A stretch of DNA of 64,000 nucleotides from Nannochloropsis oceanica. Its lineage: Eukaryota > Sar > Eustigmatophyceae > Eustigmatales > Monodopsidaceae. The translations under genes were made by a program, and so were the position numbers. The DNA is taken from positions 496,001-560,000 of the forward strand of contig CP038117.1 in assembly GCA_004519485.1 (NCBI GenBank), in the 5' to 3' direction. Positions 8,698 to 21,200 of this stretch are shown here, piece by piece; the stretch's first letter is position 1; every line of letters begins with the position of its first letter. Below the pieces are notes generated by a model. The model saw only the letters and a list, made by a program, of their open reading frames with translations, did no database searches and was not told the DNA's origin.

Positions 8698-10420
8698 TCA
8701 CACCATGGGCTCCTTGCACTCTCCCAGCCGGCTCAACGTTACGAACACCGAGCAGCCTTCCCCCGGCCTGTTTTCGATCTTTAAATCCCCCCCGAAATAG
8801 AGCGCATACGACTTGGCAATCCCAAGTCCATACCCCAATCCCGCCAAGGGTACCTTCTTCCCTCTGTCCCCCCCTGCACTGTTGCTGCTATTAACCCCAC
8901 TGCTATTCAAACCTCCGCCACCTACGATCGCCTGCTGGACCCCTGCATCCGCCGATGTGGAAAAAAAGTAACAGAACACCTTATCTAGATCCTTGGGTGG
9001 TATTCCTCCCCCCTCGTCTCTGATCTCGATCACTACCTGCTGCCCATCCGTCAGACTGTACTCCTTGCTCAAGACGATCTGAATGGCGGGCACCCCTTGC
9101 TTGCCATCCTTTACCAAGGCCCCATCCTCCTCGGCGTTCGGGCGGAGCAAGGCTGTGTTGTGTCGTTCTGCCACGGCACGCAAGGAGTTTTTAATTAGCT
9201 CCATGGTGAGAAAGTAGAGAGATTCTGGGATACACGCCATGACCATGTTCTCGCCACCTATCACTTCCACTCGGGGAGCGCGGCCGTTAAAGCGTTGCTT
9301 GCATATCCACCTAGCGTCAAAAGCCGCGACTTCGATTACATCTTGGAGGCGGGTTTTCGTGCAAATGATGCCCTGTGAGAAAAAGTGGGGACGGAAGAGG
9401 AGGGTGGGTTACTAAGGAGAGCGGGAGGACAAAAACCACGAGAATTTCAAGCATCCTACTCACATCCTCCTTCAACCAACGTACCACATAGTCTTGCCGT
9501 GCAGGCCGGTGTAATGCCAGGTAATGTCCTATCAGGATCCGCAAGGCAATCCGCTTCAAGTGTAGCTCATCTAACTGCGCATGCAACGCCTCAAAACTTC
9601 CCCCACGCTCCAACACATCCATTCCCAGCTTCGAGCGCAACTCGTACAACCCCCTCGCGACCAACAACAACTCATCCGCATGCCTGTCTCCCACCTGCTC
9701 CAGGACATTGACAAAGCTCGCCTCGCCATCATCCGTGATAGGGCAAGGGCTCGTGACAATGTTACGGAACGACTGCAAGTAACAATCTCGAACAACATTT
9801 AAACTTGGCGCCTCCCGGCAGACGTTCAGCTTATCAATAAATGTTATGCCACGTGCAAAGCGGATGGGAAGCTCCCGGTGCAAAAAAGTAGCCATGCGCA
9901 ACAGCCCCTTCTCCGCCGGCGAGTGAGAGTCAGAGGCACGGCACAAGCGAGAATTCAATGACGTCAGCGGGTCCCGCATTGGCACGGCATCTCGCATACT
10001 AGACAATCTCGGGCGTGTCCCCAATCCTACTTCGGCCAGGCTGCGCAAAGACACCCGCTCCGATCTCTTTTTGGCATAGGTCAGGACGGCCCCTTCCTCG
10101 TCCTGGAGGGACGAGGGTGAGGGTGGAGGCGCAGAGGCGGCAGATGTGACCGTGCCACGAGGTCGTTGTGCATGTGCCCCTCGGTTCAAAGATGAGGGAG
10201 GCAAAGGTGTGGCCTGTTGCTGTTGGAGGAATGGGGGCACCCGGTGGCCTGCCGCAACATTCGCCTGCTGCTGCTGCTGCTGTTTCGGGTGCGAGGGTTG
10301 GTGCTGTTGGTGCTGCTGTGGATGATGGGACGGCGCGGACGTGGCTAGCTGCGACAAGGCCCTCTTACATCCGAGCTGCTGGAGCATCTTGTGAAGCACA
10401 GAGGCGTGAGACGCCAGCAT
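8698..10420 (-). CDS. PDK: Mitochondrial PDK/BCKDK-family protein kinase
   Basis: Two exons, 10420-9464 and 9372-8698, give 543 residues; the 91-nt intron falls after the codons for WLKED. It belongs to the mitochondrial dehydrogenase kinases, which have a GHKL histidine-kinase fold but phosphorylate serine on E1-alpha of the pyruvate or branched-chain keto-acid dehydrogenase complex. Seen: an N-terminal four-helix region including RHADELL, the resumption after the intron with GIICTKTRL (PDK: GIISTRM), the N-box ELIKNSLRA (residues 377-385), the G1 box DEGGGI and the G2 box GYGLGIAKSYA, and a C-terminal GGDLKIENRPGEG. The first about 100 residues are Gln/His/Pro-rich and contain several CAG runs, much longer than a normal presequence. 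PDK is favoured over BCKDK by NSLRA, but the two cannot be separated safely. Confidence 0.9.
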
Positions 10421-11003
10421 TTGGCTTGTTAAGTTGAGAATGTAATGCTGCTCCCTCGGGGCAGGCTTATGATGTCAGGGCGCACCGCTTGGAGCGAGGC
10501 TTGACGATGTGTCTCTTCCCCCTAGGCGATGTAAGCCAAACAAACCACACAAGCCCCTTCTGCTCCTGTGTGATGGGGACAAAGGACAAGTCGAGAACGG
10601 GTGAGTTTGGAGCAAAGGAGTGTGGCAGAAGGCAGAAGGATAAGAGGCAAGTTGAAGAGACCGCTGCAGCAGCGTCGGTTTCTGGGGGCCACCACGGCAC
10701 CGGCGTACGCAAGGAACAGGCGGTAAACAAGGCATCCTCATTCTTCCCCGTTGCCTCAGGGATTTATGAAAGCGACGACAAGCTGCCTGTTTATGAGGGG
10801 TGGCAGTGACGCTGAATTGTATTCGGAGGTAGAAAAGAAATAACCTGGCATAGATGGCTGCTTGAATTCCCACTGCTCCCTCCACCAGGAGTACGTCAAA
10901 CACCTTTTTCGAAGCTTCCAAGTCCAACCCGGCTGCCGCGTGCCTCTTTCCACTACACAGCGTCGATGTCCTTCCTCTCAACCACAACACACTCGCCACA
11001 GGC
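10421..11003. promoter_or_regulatory. Divergent promoter region, PDK-like / PDZ protein
   Basis: Separates two outward-facing genes. A 106-codon + frame (10489-10809) and a 233-codon - frame (10475-11176) show no family features and are not called. Confidence 0.45.
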
Positions 11004-12080
11004 ATGCCTCGCTCCTTTTCCTGTCGCTCTCTTGTCGGTCTGAGTCTCATCATCTGCACGACGCTGGAGCAGGCCGCCCAGGCCTTCGTCATCGGTAGTA
11101 GCAGTAGCAGCAGCAGCAGCAGCAGCAGCATTACGCCAGGTCCCAGCCGATGGCAGCGCCAGGGTATCCGCACCATTATCTACTCATCACCGTCCAATAA
11201 GTTTTACGGCAACTCGTTCCAACGTAAGTCTGAATTCTTCCGAGCGGACTTATGCCACGCCTGTGTACGCAGTGGCCTGAGTATTATTTAGCCAGTTGAC
11301 CCTCGTGTCGTCCTTGTCAACAAACGAAACCTGCCTTACAAATTCATGCTTTCGATCGCCTGTGATCAAGATTTTCATTCAGGTCTCTCTCTTTCGCAAA
11401 ACCCTTTGACCAGCACTAGGCGCCCCGCCACCACAGGCCGACGAACCGCAAGGAAGCTTTTCGCTAGGTTTGCAGTCCGAGACAGCAGGAACACAATTTG
11501 AGGTACGCTCTATCTCCGACTTGAGACGTTTATCTCATGTTTCTCTTCCTTCATACGACCCTATGCCTAAATCGAAACCCAGATTGGCGTTCCTCCAACG
11601 CACAATTCTTTTTTTTTTCCCTCCCTTCGTAACAAGGAGTACATCGTCAACATCAGCAAGCCCCTAGGTGTCGCCGTGGAAGAGGTGGGAGACGGCTCGG
11701 GCATAGTTTATGTTGTAGAAGCAGGAGACAAGGCCCAAGCAGCGGGGATGGAAGTGGGGGACGTGATTGTAGGATGCTCCTTCATTTTCGATGATTCATA
11801 TTTGGTCAACGTGACGGGAAAGGGAGTGGAAAAGGTGGAATCGCTCATTCGGTCCCGTGGGCCGGATTACGTGTGTTTGCGCGTGAAGAAGGGATGTGAG
11901 TACCATCTGTTGGACAAGGAGGATCTCGACGCCATGCGGCGGGAATATGATGAGGAAGCCACCTTGGAGCCGGAGGAGAAAGAGGCACGATGGATTAAGT
12001 TGGCGCAGAGTATTTTTATCGATGATTTGGGCTGGAGACCTGAGGGCGAGGAAGGAGAAGAGGAAGAGGAGTCATGGTGA
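11004..12080 (+). CDS. Plastid-targeted PDZ-domain protein
   Basis: Three exons, 11004-11223, 11468-11502 and 11637-12080, join in frame to 232 residues. The N-terminus is a signal peptide (residues 8-22 hydrophobic) ending in A25-Q-A|F28, the stramenopile plastid-import motif, followed by a poly-Ser run and a basic transit segment. A single PDZ-like domain begins at about residue 86 (EYIVNISKPLGVAVEE, GIVYVVEAGDKAQAAG, MEVGDVIVGCSF). The C-terminal 45 residues are highly acidic. It resembles small plant chloroplast PDZ proteins with the same KPLG opening; a scaffold or assembly role in the plastid is possible but not shown. The 35-nt middle exon is fixed by phase: only the acceptor ending at 11467 keeps the frame open into the PDZ exon. 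Confidence 0.72.
11093..11130 (+). repeat. AGC trinucleotide microsatellite (poly-Ser)
   Basis: About a dozen near-perfect AGC/AGT units inside exon 1 of the PDZ gene, encoding a serine run just after the signal peptide. Likely length-polymorphic. Confidence 0.85.
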
Positions 12081-12273
12081 AGGAAAAGAGGGGCGAAAAG
12101 CACGCGCCACTCGCACATAAGTAAGTAAGACAGCGTGACCGCGAAAATGAAATAATCTGACATCGTGATCATGAAACACGACATTTTGTTCCTTTACTGA
12201 CTTTGTTCTCGCTTCGCGCATCCCCTCTCCCCTTTCCCTCACTTTCTCCCTCCCCCCCTTCCATCTCTCCTCC
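12081..12273. other. Short convergent 3' spacer
   Basis: Only 193 bp separate the stop codons of the PDZ gene (+) and TOM40 (-), so the two 3' UTRs may overlap. The right half is C/T-rich. Confidence 0.5.
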
Positions 12274-13569
12274 TCACAAGTTTAGTTGAAACCCATATCC
12301 GAATTTGTACTCATCTTTGGCCTGGTCCACCTCGCCAGACAGCAACAATGTTACCGCATTCGGGACGACCCTCGACTCAAGCAATGCCGAGATCTTCCCA
12401 CCGTTATCCACCGTCGTCACAAACCGCGACTGTTTCATGTTCACCTCCGCGCCTAGCACAGTCTGGCTGTCCAACGTCAATGGGTTCACCACCAAATCGG
12501 CCACCAAAGCCATCCTTCCTGGACTCACATGTTTAATATACTGCACCAAGCAAATCTGCCCATATTGTGCGAGCATCGCCACTCCGGTCCAATCCCCCCC
12601 CGTGTACTTCCCGCCAAAGCTGAACACCCCACCACCCTCCGAGAAATCAAACAGTGTATCCCCACCCAATGCCAAGGAAGGCGTGATGCTTTGCAGGTAG
12701 GAGGCATATACTTGGGGGCCTTTGGTCATCCGGAAAGTAAGGGAGTGATCCGTGCCGTGGTGCTCGGCGTCCATTTGAAACGTATCCTTGGCGGGGTTGG
12801 GCTGCAAGCTGGCAATCATCTTAACTAAAGTCTTGTCGCCCAGACCAAAGTGGATCCTATCGAATATGCGAGGTAGGTGGTTAGAGAAAAGGGAAGATTG
12901 TGTTTGTTTGATGCTATCGTAATTCGTGGACGATACCCCGTGTTGCGCCATCTAACAGGAGAAAAGAGTGCGCCTCCCCCCCCCGGCAAGACTGTACGTT
13001 CACAAGCCTAAAGATTTTCTCCTCCATCCTTTCGAAATACATCCATCTAATCATTCAATCATATCTTCCTCTCCCGTGATGGAGCCCAGCACGCACCTGC
13101 CGTCCATCGAGCCTCCATGGCCCAAGCGCGCCATTAGCAGCTGGTTCCCCGGTAGCACAACATGCGTCGAGAAATCGTACAGCGCACTCGTATCCACGTG
13201 AGGAAGCTTGACGCCCAGCATGAAGGAATGTGCCATGTAGAAATGTGGTGTCACCATCTTCTGGATCTCCAGTCGAAAGCCCTCAAAGCAGTCGACGGAC
13301 GACAATCTCTTCCCCTCTTCAATGATTTTCTCAAATGACCCCGGGTTCTTGAGCTGCGATTGCCTTCGCCGCTCTTCTGCCGCCTGTTTTACCAGCTCTG
13401 GCATCTCCACGGAAATGCTACTGGCGTCCGCGGCCGCGGCATCGCATCGGGATGCCTGGTGGTGCTGCTCCTGTTGATGCTGTTGCTGCTCGGCGGCAAC
13501 GGCCAGGCCTACCACCGGGACGCTGCCAAAAGACAGCAGCCCCCGTCTACCTGCCCGTAAAAAGCTCAT
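12274..13569 (-). CDS. TOM40: TOM40 mitochondrial outer-membrane import channel
   Basis: Two exons, 13569-13097 and 12856-12274, join at phase 2 (intron 240 nt) to 351 residues. TOM40 is the 19-strand beta-barrel pore of the TOM complex that admits nearly all nuclear-encoded mitochondrial precursors. Seen: a Gln/His/Ala-rich cytosolic N-terminus, NPGSFEKI (human: NPGTFEEC-like), the junction GSMDGRIHFGLG, HYLQSITP-type YLQSITPSLALGGD, GKYTGGDWTG, and the C-terminal strand KFGYGFQLNL, which fits the beta-signal read by the SAM complex. There is no cleavable presequence, as expected. The family match is strong through the C-terminal half; the low-complexity N-terminus is lineage-specific. Confidence 0.92.
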
Positions 13570-13991
13570 CCTTTCTGTGTTCTTTGTTTAAGACATTCAA
13601 GTGTGTGTTAATAAAATGGATGCGCCAGTGCGTGCAGTGGTGTGACGATGGGATGATGATGAGGATGGGAGGAGATCTAGAGTCTCGCGTGCGTGCTTTC
13701 GACAAGCCACGCTCTAGATACGCCCATTGGTACCTAGAACGAGATATTGAAATTTCAGAATAAGTGACTCCAGTGATGGAGGAGAGAGAGACGCTGCGTG
13801 GGGTAGGCAATCGTGGAGGTGGGAGACGTGGATGGAGCACGGATAGTCAAGAAAGGCCTTGATTGCAGCCCTTCACGCAACGCCAAAAAGAAAAGACAAC
13901 CAACAGACATTCATAGCTAGAACATCATCTCCTTAACCATTATTATTTGTGTAAAATGTCTATTTGTCTGTGAGCCGGGTTCATTTTCACG
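13570..13991. other. Intergenic: TOM40 5' flank and INSIG-like 3' flank
   Basis: Both neighbours are on the - strand. No gene recognised. It must contain the TOM40 promoter and the 3' UTR of the INSIG-like gene. Confidence 0.5.
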
Positions 13992-15022
13992 TCATCTTCC
14001 CCGGCCACTAATCTCTTCTTTATCCCTCCCTTGTAAAGCGAGCCATTGAGCACGAGCAAGGTTACACACCGGGGGTCCACCACACAAGTAAACCCAGGGA
14101 ATCCATGAAGGGACGCTATAATAGTCGGGTGACGTATAATGGTACAAATTTGTCAAACCTGTCAGGGCCAGCTCAATAACCGGACCACCGACCGCTGTTG
14201 CCGCACCCACCGCCAAGCCAGCCAACGTTCGATCAAAGCGAAGGTAACAAATCGTGGCCAGACCCAACACCACGACATTAATTTGAAAGGGATCCAGCAG
14301 GTAGATCCCTGACAGGAGCCCCGAAATATAGTACTGGAAGCTGAAGAGGGAGATGGCTTTGAGCACCTCTTGCGGCGGGGGCCGTAATTTGTCGGTAGGC
14401 GTTTTAAACCATTTGTCAAGAAGGACGGTCAGGGAACCCATAATGATGCCCGCCAACATGAACAGGAAGGGTACCTGAGAGTAGGAGGTCATGAAATGGA
14501 TAGGAACGGTTAGGATTTAAGGGAGACAGAAGGCGCTCTGTCATTTGAAAATAACTCTTAGGGCGATTCGGACTGAGACACACACACGAAACAACCTCCC
14601 GAACCAACAAACACATAACTCACCCATGCAGCACTCCCGAGAATATGCAGGCTACCGACATCAACGCTCACCGGCTCACGATAGACAAGGACACCCGTGC
14701 GTCCATGAAAATCATCCAAAAAGGGGCCTAGCAATGCAGATTCCACGCCCATCAATGCCAAGAAAGGCAGCCAGGGCTCTCTGGACGAGGTGTTATTAGA
14801 ATTTCCCACGCTCCTCAGGCTCCCGCTTCTCCTTGTTGCCGTCGTGGGCCAGTGTGCGAAAGGAGCAGGACTTTGCCATGACAAGGACTGCGGGCGTGGT
14901 GCAGAGTAGGAGGCGGAGTTGTATCCACCATGGGGGAGAGACAGTCGATGGAGTTTGGGGGGACAACAGGAAGGAGAGGGTAGTACAAAGCCGGCAGACG
15001 ACGCAGTGGTTCGAGCGTTCAT
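13992..15022 (-). CDS. INSIG-like multi-pass membrane protein
   Basis: Two exons, 15022-14624 and 14474-13992, join in frame to 293 residues (149-nt intron, donor gtgagt). After a Ser/Pro-rich N-terminus of about 80 residues come roughly six hydrophobic segments: PFLALMGVESALLG, FLFMLAGIIMGSLTVLL, ISLFSFQYYISGLL, VVLGLATICYLRF, LAVGAATAVGG, and a C-terminal segment in which YTSPDYYSVPSWIPWVY precedes GGPPVCNLAR. The DRTLAGLAVGA segment resembles the DRSRSGFGLGVGIA helix of animal INSIG, and the tail resembles INSIG-domain proteins of plants and algae. Animal INSIG retains SCAP in the ER; that role cannot be assumed here. The N-terminus could be a transit peptide, leaving plastid or ER location open. 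Confidence 0.6.
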
Positions 15023-15541
15023 GGAGGGTTTATTTTAAAGGCCCTGTCGGGTTATTTGGTGGGCAGAGCATCAATTCTCGGTGGAGACTGTGGTCTGGTG
15101 TGAAGTGCGCCATCACAAGGCAGGACTGGGAGTGATCGCCAAAAGCGTGTACTGCCGCTGCTGTTGTGGCGATCATCACAAGCACGGGCTCTGAGCTCGT
15201 ACTTGAAAATAGGATGGGTAGAAGCAGTGTATCGTGCCGTAGTGGTCTGATTACCTTGCTCTCCCAGATGTTTTGAGTGGCTGGCAGTTCTTGCCTCCCA
15301 ACGTCATCCTCACCAGCACCACACGTCTACCATAATCATCACTTTTCGTCCAATGCTCCAAATTCTTGTCTACTCCCACAACCCAATCCACAGCGAGTGG
15401 GGCTTTTATGGCATCTATGGCGGAAGATATGCAAGGGGAGGCAAGCTAAGGCTGGTGGTGGGTAACTTGGTCTCGTGGAATGAGGCGTGGGCAGGTGCTT
15501 TTTTGAAAAGCAGCACACGCTAGAGGGTTGGACGAGCTCAA
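15023..15541. promoter_or_regulatory. Divergent promoter region, INSIG-like / glycosyltransferase
   Basis: 519 bp between outward-facing start codons. No coding sequence supported. The glycosyltransferase could have a further 5' exon here, but I see no convincing one. Confidence 0.4.
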
Positions 15542-17724
15542 ATGTACACGACCAGCCTGCGCTTTCGGAAATGGCAGCACCGCATGCTGGACTCGTTGCA
15601 GCGGACAGACATTCCCGTCTATGTCAAAGGTCACGTGACGGCCGCCGCGCACAGATCCAGGTCCTGGGTTTACTACGGTGAGTGTCTTACTCACGCTAAT
15701 TCTGTGTCCCGACCCCGGGGATGCATGCATATGCCATATCCCTTCCCTCGGCCACATGCCCGCATGTTCACGTTTCTTACCCTTTGTTCAACATTTTCTC
15801 CGTAGGTTCCTTGGTCCTGACCACGGTTTACGTGGTGAGTATGCTTCATTTCTACTCGCCCTCCACTCCCACTGCTCTCAGAAACCCCGGCTACCGAGCT
15901 TGTCGACGCGGGCCTCAATCCGCCGACCGCCTCGCCTTCCTACACCACGGTAATGAGACATTGCGGCAAGGCTACGATGCGCGTAGGAGCGTCAGACGGA
16001 TGCTGTTGGCCGAAGTCAAGGATCAGGAAAGGGATTCTGGAAATAGAGAAGAGTACACGATAGGAGAGGAGGAAGGGGGAAATGGAATGGACGTGAATGG
16101 GAACTTACTCCTGGAATTGCCTCCGCGGACACGTGATTTAATGAATGATGAAATTGGGAAAGTGAGGTTGGAGAGAGAGAAACGAGAGGGAAAAAACACA
16201 AGGATACTGGCCGAGGAGGCTGGTGCAGTGGGCGCCTCGCCTGCGAAGCCGGCCCACGAGAGCTACTACCATTTTCAGGGTTTGTACGTCCCAGCAGTCG
16301 ATAGGCCCACCACCCGCTTTACGCAAGGTCGAGGGATTGTGATCACGGCCTCGGGGCGGATATCAGGGCAGGCGATCGGGGCGTACGTGACGAGTTTTAT
16401 TTTGCGGAGGTTTTTGGGTTGTCGGTTGCCCATTGAGATTTACTATGTGGGGCCCCGGGAGACATTTGATTCGCCACTGGAGGTGAAACTGAAAGAGCTG
16501 GGAGGTCTCAAGGTAAGGATGTGACGCAAATAGAGAAGGAGATAAGCATGTGACGCGCTTCTGCTTAGAGGCTTGCAAGTGAGCAAATGTGAGCATTGAA
16601 GAGAAAGGCGGACTAAACAAGCACCCTCCTATACTGCCTCTTCTCTCGTTCATGCCCTCACACCTTAGGTCCTGAGCCTTACCGAGGTCTTGGACGACGA
16701 CGACTTCTACCAAGCCGAGCTTCGTCACCTGCACGTGGTAGACAAACGACTTCGGAGCTACGCTGCCAAGCCGTATGCTCTGTATGCAGCTTCTTTTGAG
16801 GAAGTCTTGCTGTTCGACGCGGGTGTAATTCCTTTCGTAAATCCAGAGATGTTTTTTGACTTTGACAGCTATAGAGATCATGGGTACGTTTATTTTTCTT
16901 GTACATTCGCACGGGCACCCCCTCCTCGAACGTGTTATCACTCCGACGGAATGACAGCTACACATGTACTCACCCCACCTCCCTCTCTTCGCTTCGTTCC
17001 TCCCGCCCTCAGCTTCCACATATTCCGAGACTACCGTGAATTGGACCGCACTGCATGGGGTGGCTTCGTGGAAAAAGAATTCTGTGTAGATGTCAATGAG
17101 CTGCACGCACTGCTGGGGGGCACGGAGGCAGATTCTAGTTGCATCCTACTCCACAAAGGGCGCGCATGGGACTCCCTTTTAGTCACCATGGTAATGAACG
17201 GCCCCTTGCAGCCCTTCACCTACACACGCCTCAACGGCGACAAGGATACCTGGGCCCTGGCCGCGGCTTTGACCTACCATAATTTTTCAACCGCCGAAAC
17301 GACACCCGGATATTTCATGCATGAAGCACAAGCAGAGCTCACCCTCTTCGACTCAGCCTACGCGGGTTGGGCGCAGCCCGTCCGAGGACAAGTTCAATTT
17401 CTCCGTGATCCCAGCGCCCCTGGTGGTGTGGTTCCGCTGTACGTTAACAACCAGTTGTTGAACATGACGGAGTACCCGAGCCTGAAGGATGGCCTGGCTT
17501 TTGGTCTGTGGGAAGATTACGGGTACCCTTTCTGTGGATGGCGGGCTGTGAATGGCTTGCTGCGGCCAGCTCCGCAGGTTTTTGACGTGATGGATTCTGT
17601 GGTGCGCGCTCTGGAGGCAGTCGGAGAGCCTGATGAGTGTTTGTGTAAGTCGTTTCGATGTCGTTTCCCGGACCCTTTTGGTGCTGACTCTCCTTTTCTT
17701 CCTCGCCGGCTTCTGAGAAGATGA
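15542..17724 (+). CDS. MNN1-like type II mannosyltransferase
   Basis: Exons 15542-15677, 15806-16512, 16669-16883 and 17013-17724 join in frame. A short basic cytosolic N-terminus is followed by one membrane span (SLVLTTVYVVSMLHFY), a polar stem, and a catalytic part with GRGIVITASGR, LPIEIYYVG, KPYALYAASFEEVLLFDA, KGRAWDSLL and NGDKDTW, which match the fungal MNN1/alpha-1,3-mannosyltransferase family of the Golgi. The usual acidic DxD is changed: the matching stretch reads FDAGVIPF, so the second Asp is Gly. Intron 3 is 129 nt, divisible by three and free of stops, so retention would add 43 residues. A perfect donor (gtaagt) at 17645 could splice to 17721, replacing the last about 27 residues and moving the stop to 17755. 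Donor and acceptor sugars are not certain. Confidence 0.78.
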
Positions 17725-18270
17725 GGAACAAGAAGAGGAGTGGTGTATATTTTAAGTTAAAATATGTAGAACGTAGGCAGCCCAAAGTGTTGATTGACAA
17801 AACGGAAGGCGGCGTGTTATTGAAAAGCCGGCAGAACGCAAAACAAACAACAAAGTATGCGGGTTTATTTGATTCTTTGCTTGTTTTGATTTCATGTGTG
17901 AGAGGTTTGTTGCTGGGGCCCCAAATGCGAAGGCTTGACGAGCCTTCGTTCGCGCGAAGAAGCAGCAGTAGCCACGGACTGGCTCAGAGGCCGCTACAAA
18001 GGCCAGCAAGGGGAAACATGACTACCAGAAGGTGGCATTCTTATTGTTGCAGCTCTCAGTTTATTTGTCATCGACCAGTAGCATGCCTTGCTTTTTGGCT
18101 CGTTCGTCCACCCAGCCTCCTCACTCAGCCTCCACTCCTCCTTCTTTCCTGTGTGACTCTTGCTTCTTTCCTTTCCTTCGCTCCACCCCATACAGGCAGG
18201 AACCACAAATAAAATACTCGGGCGTCTCTTAAGTGACCGGGGACTCTTACATCCCTTGGAAGGACGCATT
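17725..18270. promoter_or_regulatory. Intergenic, upstream of importin-4
   Basis: Between two + strand genes. It contains the 3' UTR of the glycosyltransferase and the importin-4 promoter. The importin frame is open upstream to 18160 but has no ATG before 18271. Confidence 0.45.
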
Positions 18271-21200
18271 ATGGCGGCCCCCAACAACAGCCGGACGCCT
18301 TCGCCTGCACCTTCGAAAGAGATGCTCGCCCAGCTCCAAAACCCCACCAACCTAGAGGCCTTGCTGTTGCAACTCACGGCGCCCGACACCCAGGTCATCC
18401 AGCAGGCCGAGGCAGTAGTAAAAAAATACGTGAAAAATCCCATCTGTGTGGCTGGACTCGTGCAGCAAATGCAGGGCTCGAAATATATCCAGGTGCGACA
18501 ACTTGCGGCAATGCTTTTGCGCCGGCGGCTGGGTCCGCTCTGGAGTAAGCTGGACGCCAAGACCAAGGAAGCCCTCAAAGTGGCTCTGTTGGAAGCCGTG
18601 ACCGGGGAGCAAGAGCGAGCCATCCGTAAGAATATGGCTAGCGTGATAGCGGTGGCAGCTCGCAAGCTGCTGAGCAAGAACAAGTGGAACGAGCTCCTTG
18701 CGTTCATCTACCAATACTCCCAAGCTGAGCTGGAGGACCACCGCGAGCTGGCATTCGTCATCCTCAACGAGCTTGCTGAGACATTGGGCAAGTCGTTCGA
18801 ATCCCAATTTCCCAGCCTAAAGCAAGTGTATCAGGTGGCTCTCCAAGACAAGAGCCGGAAAGTTCAAGTGGCATCCCTCAAGGCCTGTGCGGCGTTGCTC
18901 ATGCATCTTATTACGGAAAACGCTTCAATTGTCTTCCAAGATTTGGTACCGGGCATGCTGGCCGTTGCAAAGGGATGCTTGGATGCGGGGGAGGAAGACA
19001 TTGTGTCGCAGGTGCTGGATGTCTTTTCGGAGTTGGCCACTACCTCGACGTCGGTAATTACTCCCTCCATCCCTCATGTCGTTCATTTTTGTCTGGAGGT
19101 CCTCAAGCGAGGGGAGGCCTTGCAGAGTAGCACGCAAGATGTGGCGGGCATGGTGATTATTGCCATTGCAGAGGAAAAGCCCAAGAGCTTGGGAAAGAAG
19201 GGCTTGGTCCCTGATGTCGTTGCCACGCTGTTGCACATGATGGCAATCTCCCAAGATAATGCTGCGGGGGAATTACTCAGTACCTTCGATGGGCGCGATG
19301 CGGAGGAGGAGGACGAAGACGATGACTATGAGGGGCCGAGTGGGCAGGATATCGCGCAGAGGTGCTTGGATGCCATGGCGATCCATGTGCCGGCTAAGTA
19401 CTTCTATCAACCCACCATGGCCTTGATTGGGCAGTGTTTGGACAGCCCGGATTTTAACGCACGCAAAGCGGGGACGGCAGCATTGGCCGTGATTATTGAA
19501 GGGTGCAGCGAGGAGGTCACGAAGCATCTGGGGAGTATTTTGCCGAGGGTATTTGCGTCGGCGAGGGACCCGGCCACGTGTGTACGGGAGTGCGCCTGTT
19601 TTGTCCTGGGTCAGTTGTCCGAAAATTGCCAGCCGGAAATTTTGGAGTGTCACGGGGAGATTTTGCCTACCATTTTTACCTTGTTGGAGGACGCAACGCT
19701 CTCGGTTCAATTGACGGGGTGTCATGTGCTCGAGACGTTTTGTGAGCATTTGGATAAGGCTGTGATTGCTCCTTACCTCCAGCCTTTGTTGGCTCGATTG
19801 CACCACCTGCTGCAAGCGCCCAAGACCTCTGTCCAGGAGGCAGCAATTGGTGCCATTGCGGCTACTGCTGTGGGGGCTGAAGATGGGTTTGCGCCTTATT
19901 TGCACGAGATTGCGCCATTGATCGCCCAGATTCTGCCGGTGACGGACGAGAGACTGTTGAGGATGAAGGGGAGGGCGATGGATTGTATGGGTAGAATGGC
20001 GAATGCGGTGGGCCAAGCGGCGTTTGCGCCTTACTTGGAAGTAAGTATGCAGACTGCCGTGCAATGCTTTGCGTTGGAATCGTTGTCAGCGAAGGAAGAT
20101 GCCTATCTGTTGTTGGCTCAGATGGCGGGGGTTCTGAAGGAGGGGTTTGCCCCTCATCTCGTTGGGCTGGTTCCGCAGATTTGCACGGTATTACAGGAGA
20201 GCGAGGGGGAGGTGGTGTGGGTAGATGATGAGGACGATGATGGTGGAGGGGTGGGAGAACTGCTGAACGGGTTGGACGAGGATGACGAGGATGATGGGGA
20301 GGTGGATTTGGGTGTGCGGGGGGCGAGCCCGGCTTCGGTTAAAGGGGAGGGGGGTGGGGCGGAGGGGGAGGAGGAGGACGACGATGACGATTATTCCGGG
20401 AGGGCTATCTATGACGTTCATACGGGTATGCTGGACGTGAAGAAAGCGGCCGCTTTTTGCATGGGGGAGTTGGCCCAGCACACGGGGGGGCACTACGCGC
20501 CTTATATTGAGATGTCCTTGGTGCCGTTGGAGAAGCTAACTCAGAGCTTCAATCACATGCTCCGAGAGGAAGTGGCAGTCATCATGCCTTACCTTGTTAT
20601 ATCCGCGACACTCGCCTCTCCCCCGTCCCAACCCTGGAAAAAAGCTGATTTTTGCGATACGCTCACGGCGCCCACACGCGCTGTCTGCAAGGCGGTGCTT
20701 GAGCTTTTGTTGGGTCTGACACAGGACGAGGATCAAGACGTAGTAACCCGTGCTCTGATCTCCCTGCAAGCAGTTTTGGAGCACGTGGGTCCCTGTTGGT
20801 TGGCGGGACACGAGGAGCGTGAACGTTTCATGACGGTGCTATTGCAGATCTTTCAGGAGCAATTACCTTGTCAGCAGACACTGGAGGACGAGGATGATGG
20901 GTTGGATGACGAGGACAAAGAGACAAGTCGGGACCTGATTGAGGCAGGGGCGGATTTGATGGGTGTCGTGGCAAAGGCATTTGGATCCACGTTTGTGCCG
21001 TACTTGGATCAGATTATTCAGCCTTTGTCTACATTTACCAGCGCGACTCGGCCTGAGGGGCACCGACAGGCGGCATCTGGATGCCTAGGCGAGATTGCGG
21101 AGGGGCTGGGGCCTGATAGCAAACGTTACTTTGCCGCGTTGTTGCCGGTCATAAAACTGTGCTTGACTGATGGCTGCAATAGTGTGAAGCGGAATGCAGC

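Noticed and set aside
10475-11176. 233-codon - frame over the start of the PDZ gene.
   Set aside because: Its leucine run is the antisense of the AGC repeat. The + strand has a signal peptide, splice sites and a PDZ domain.
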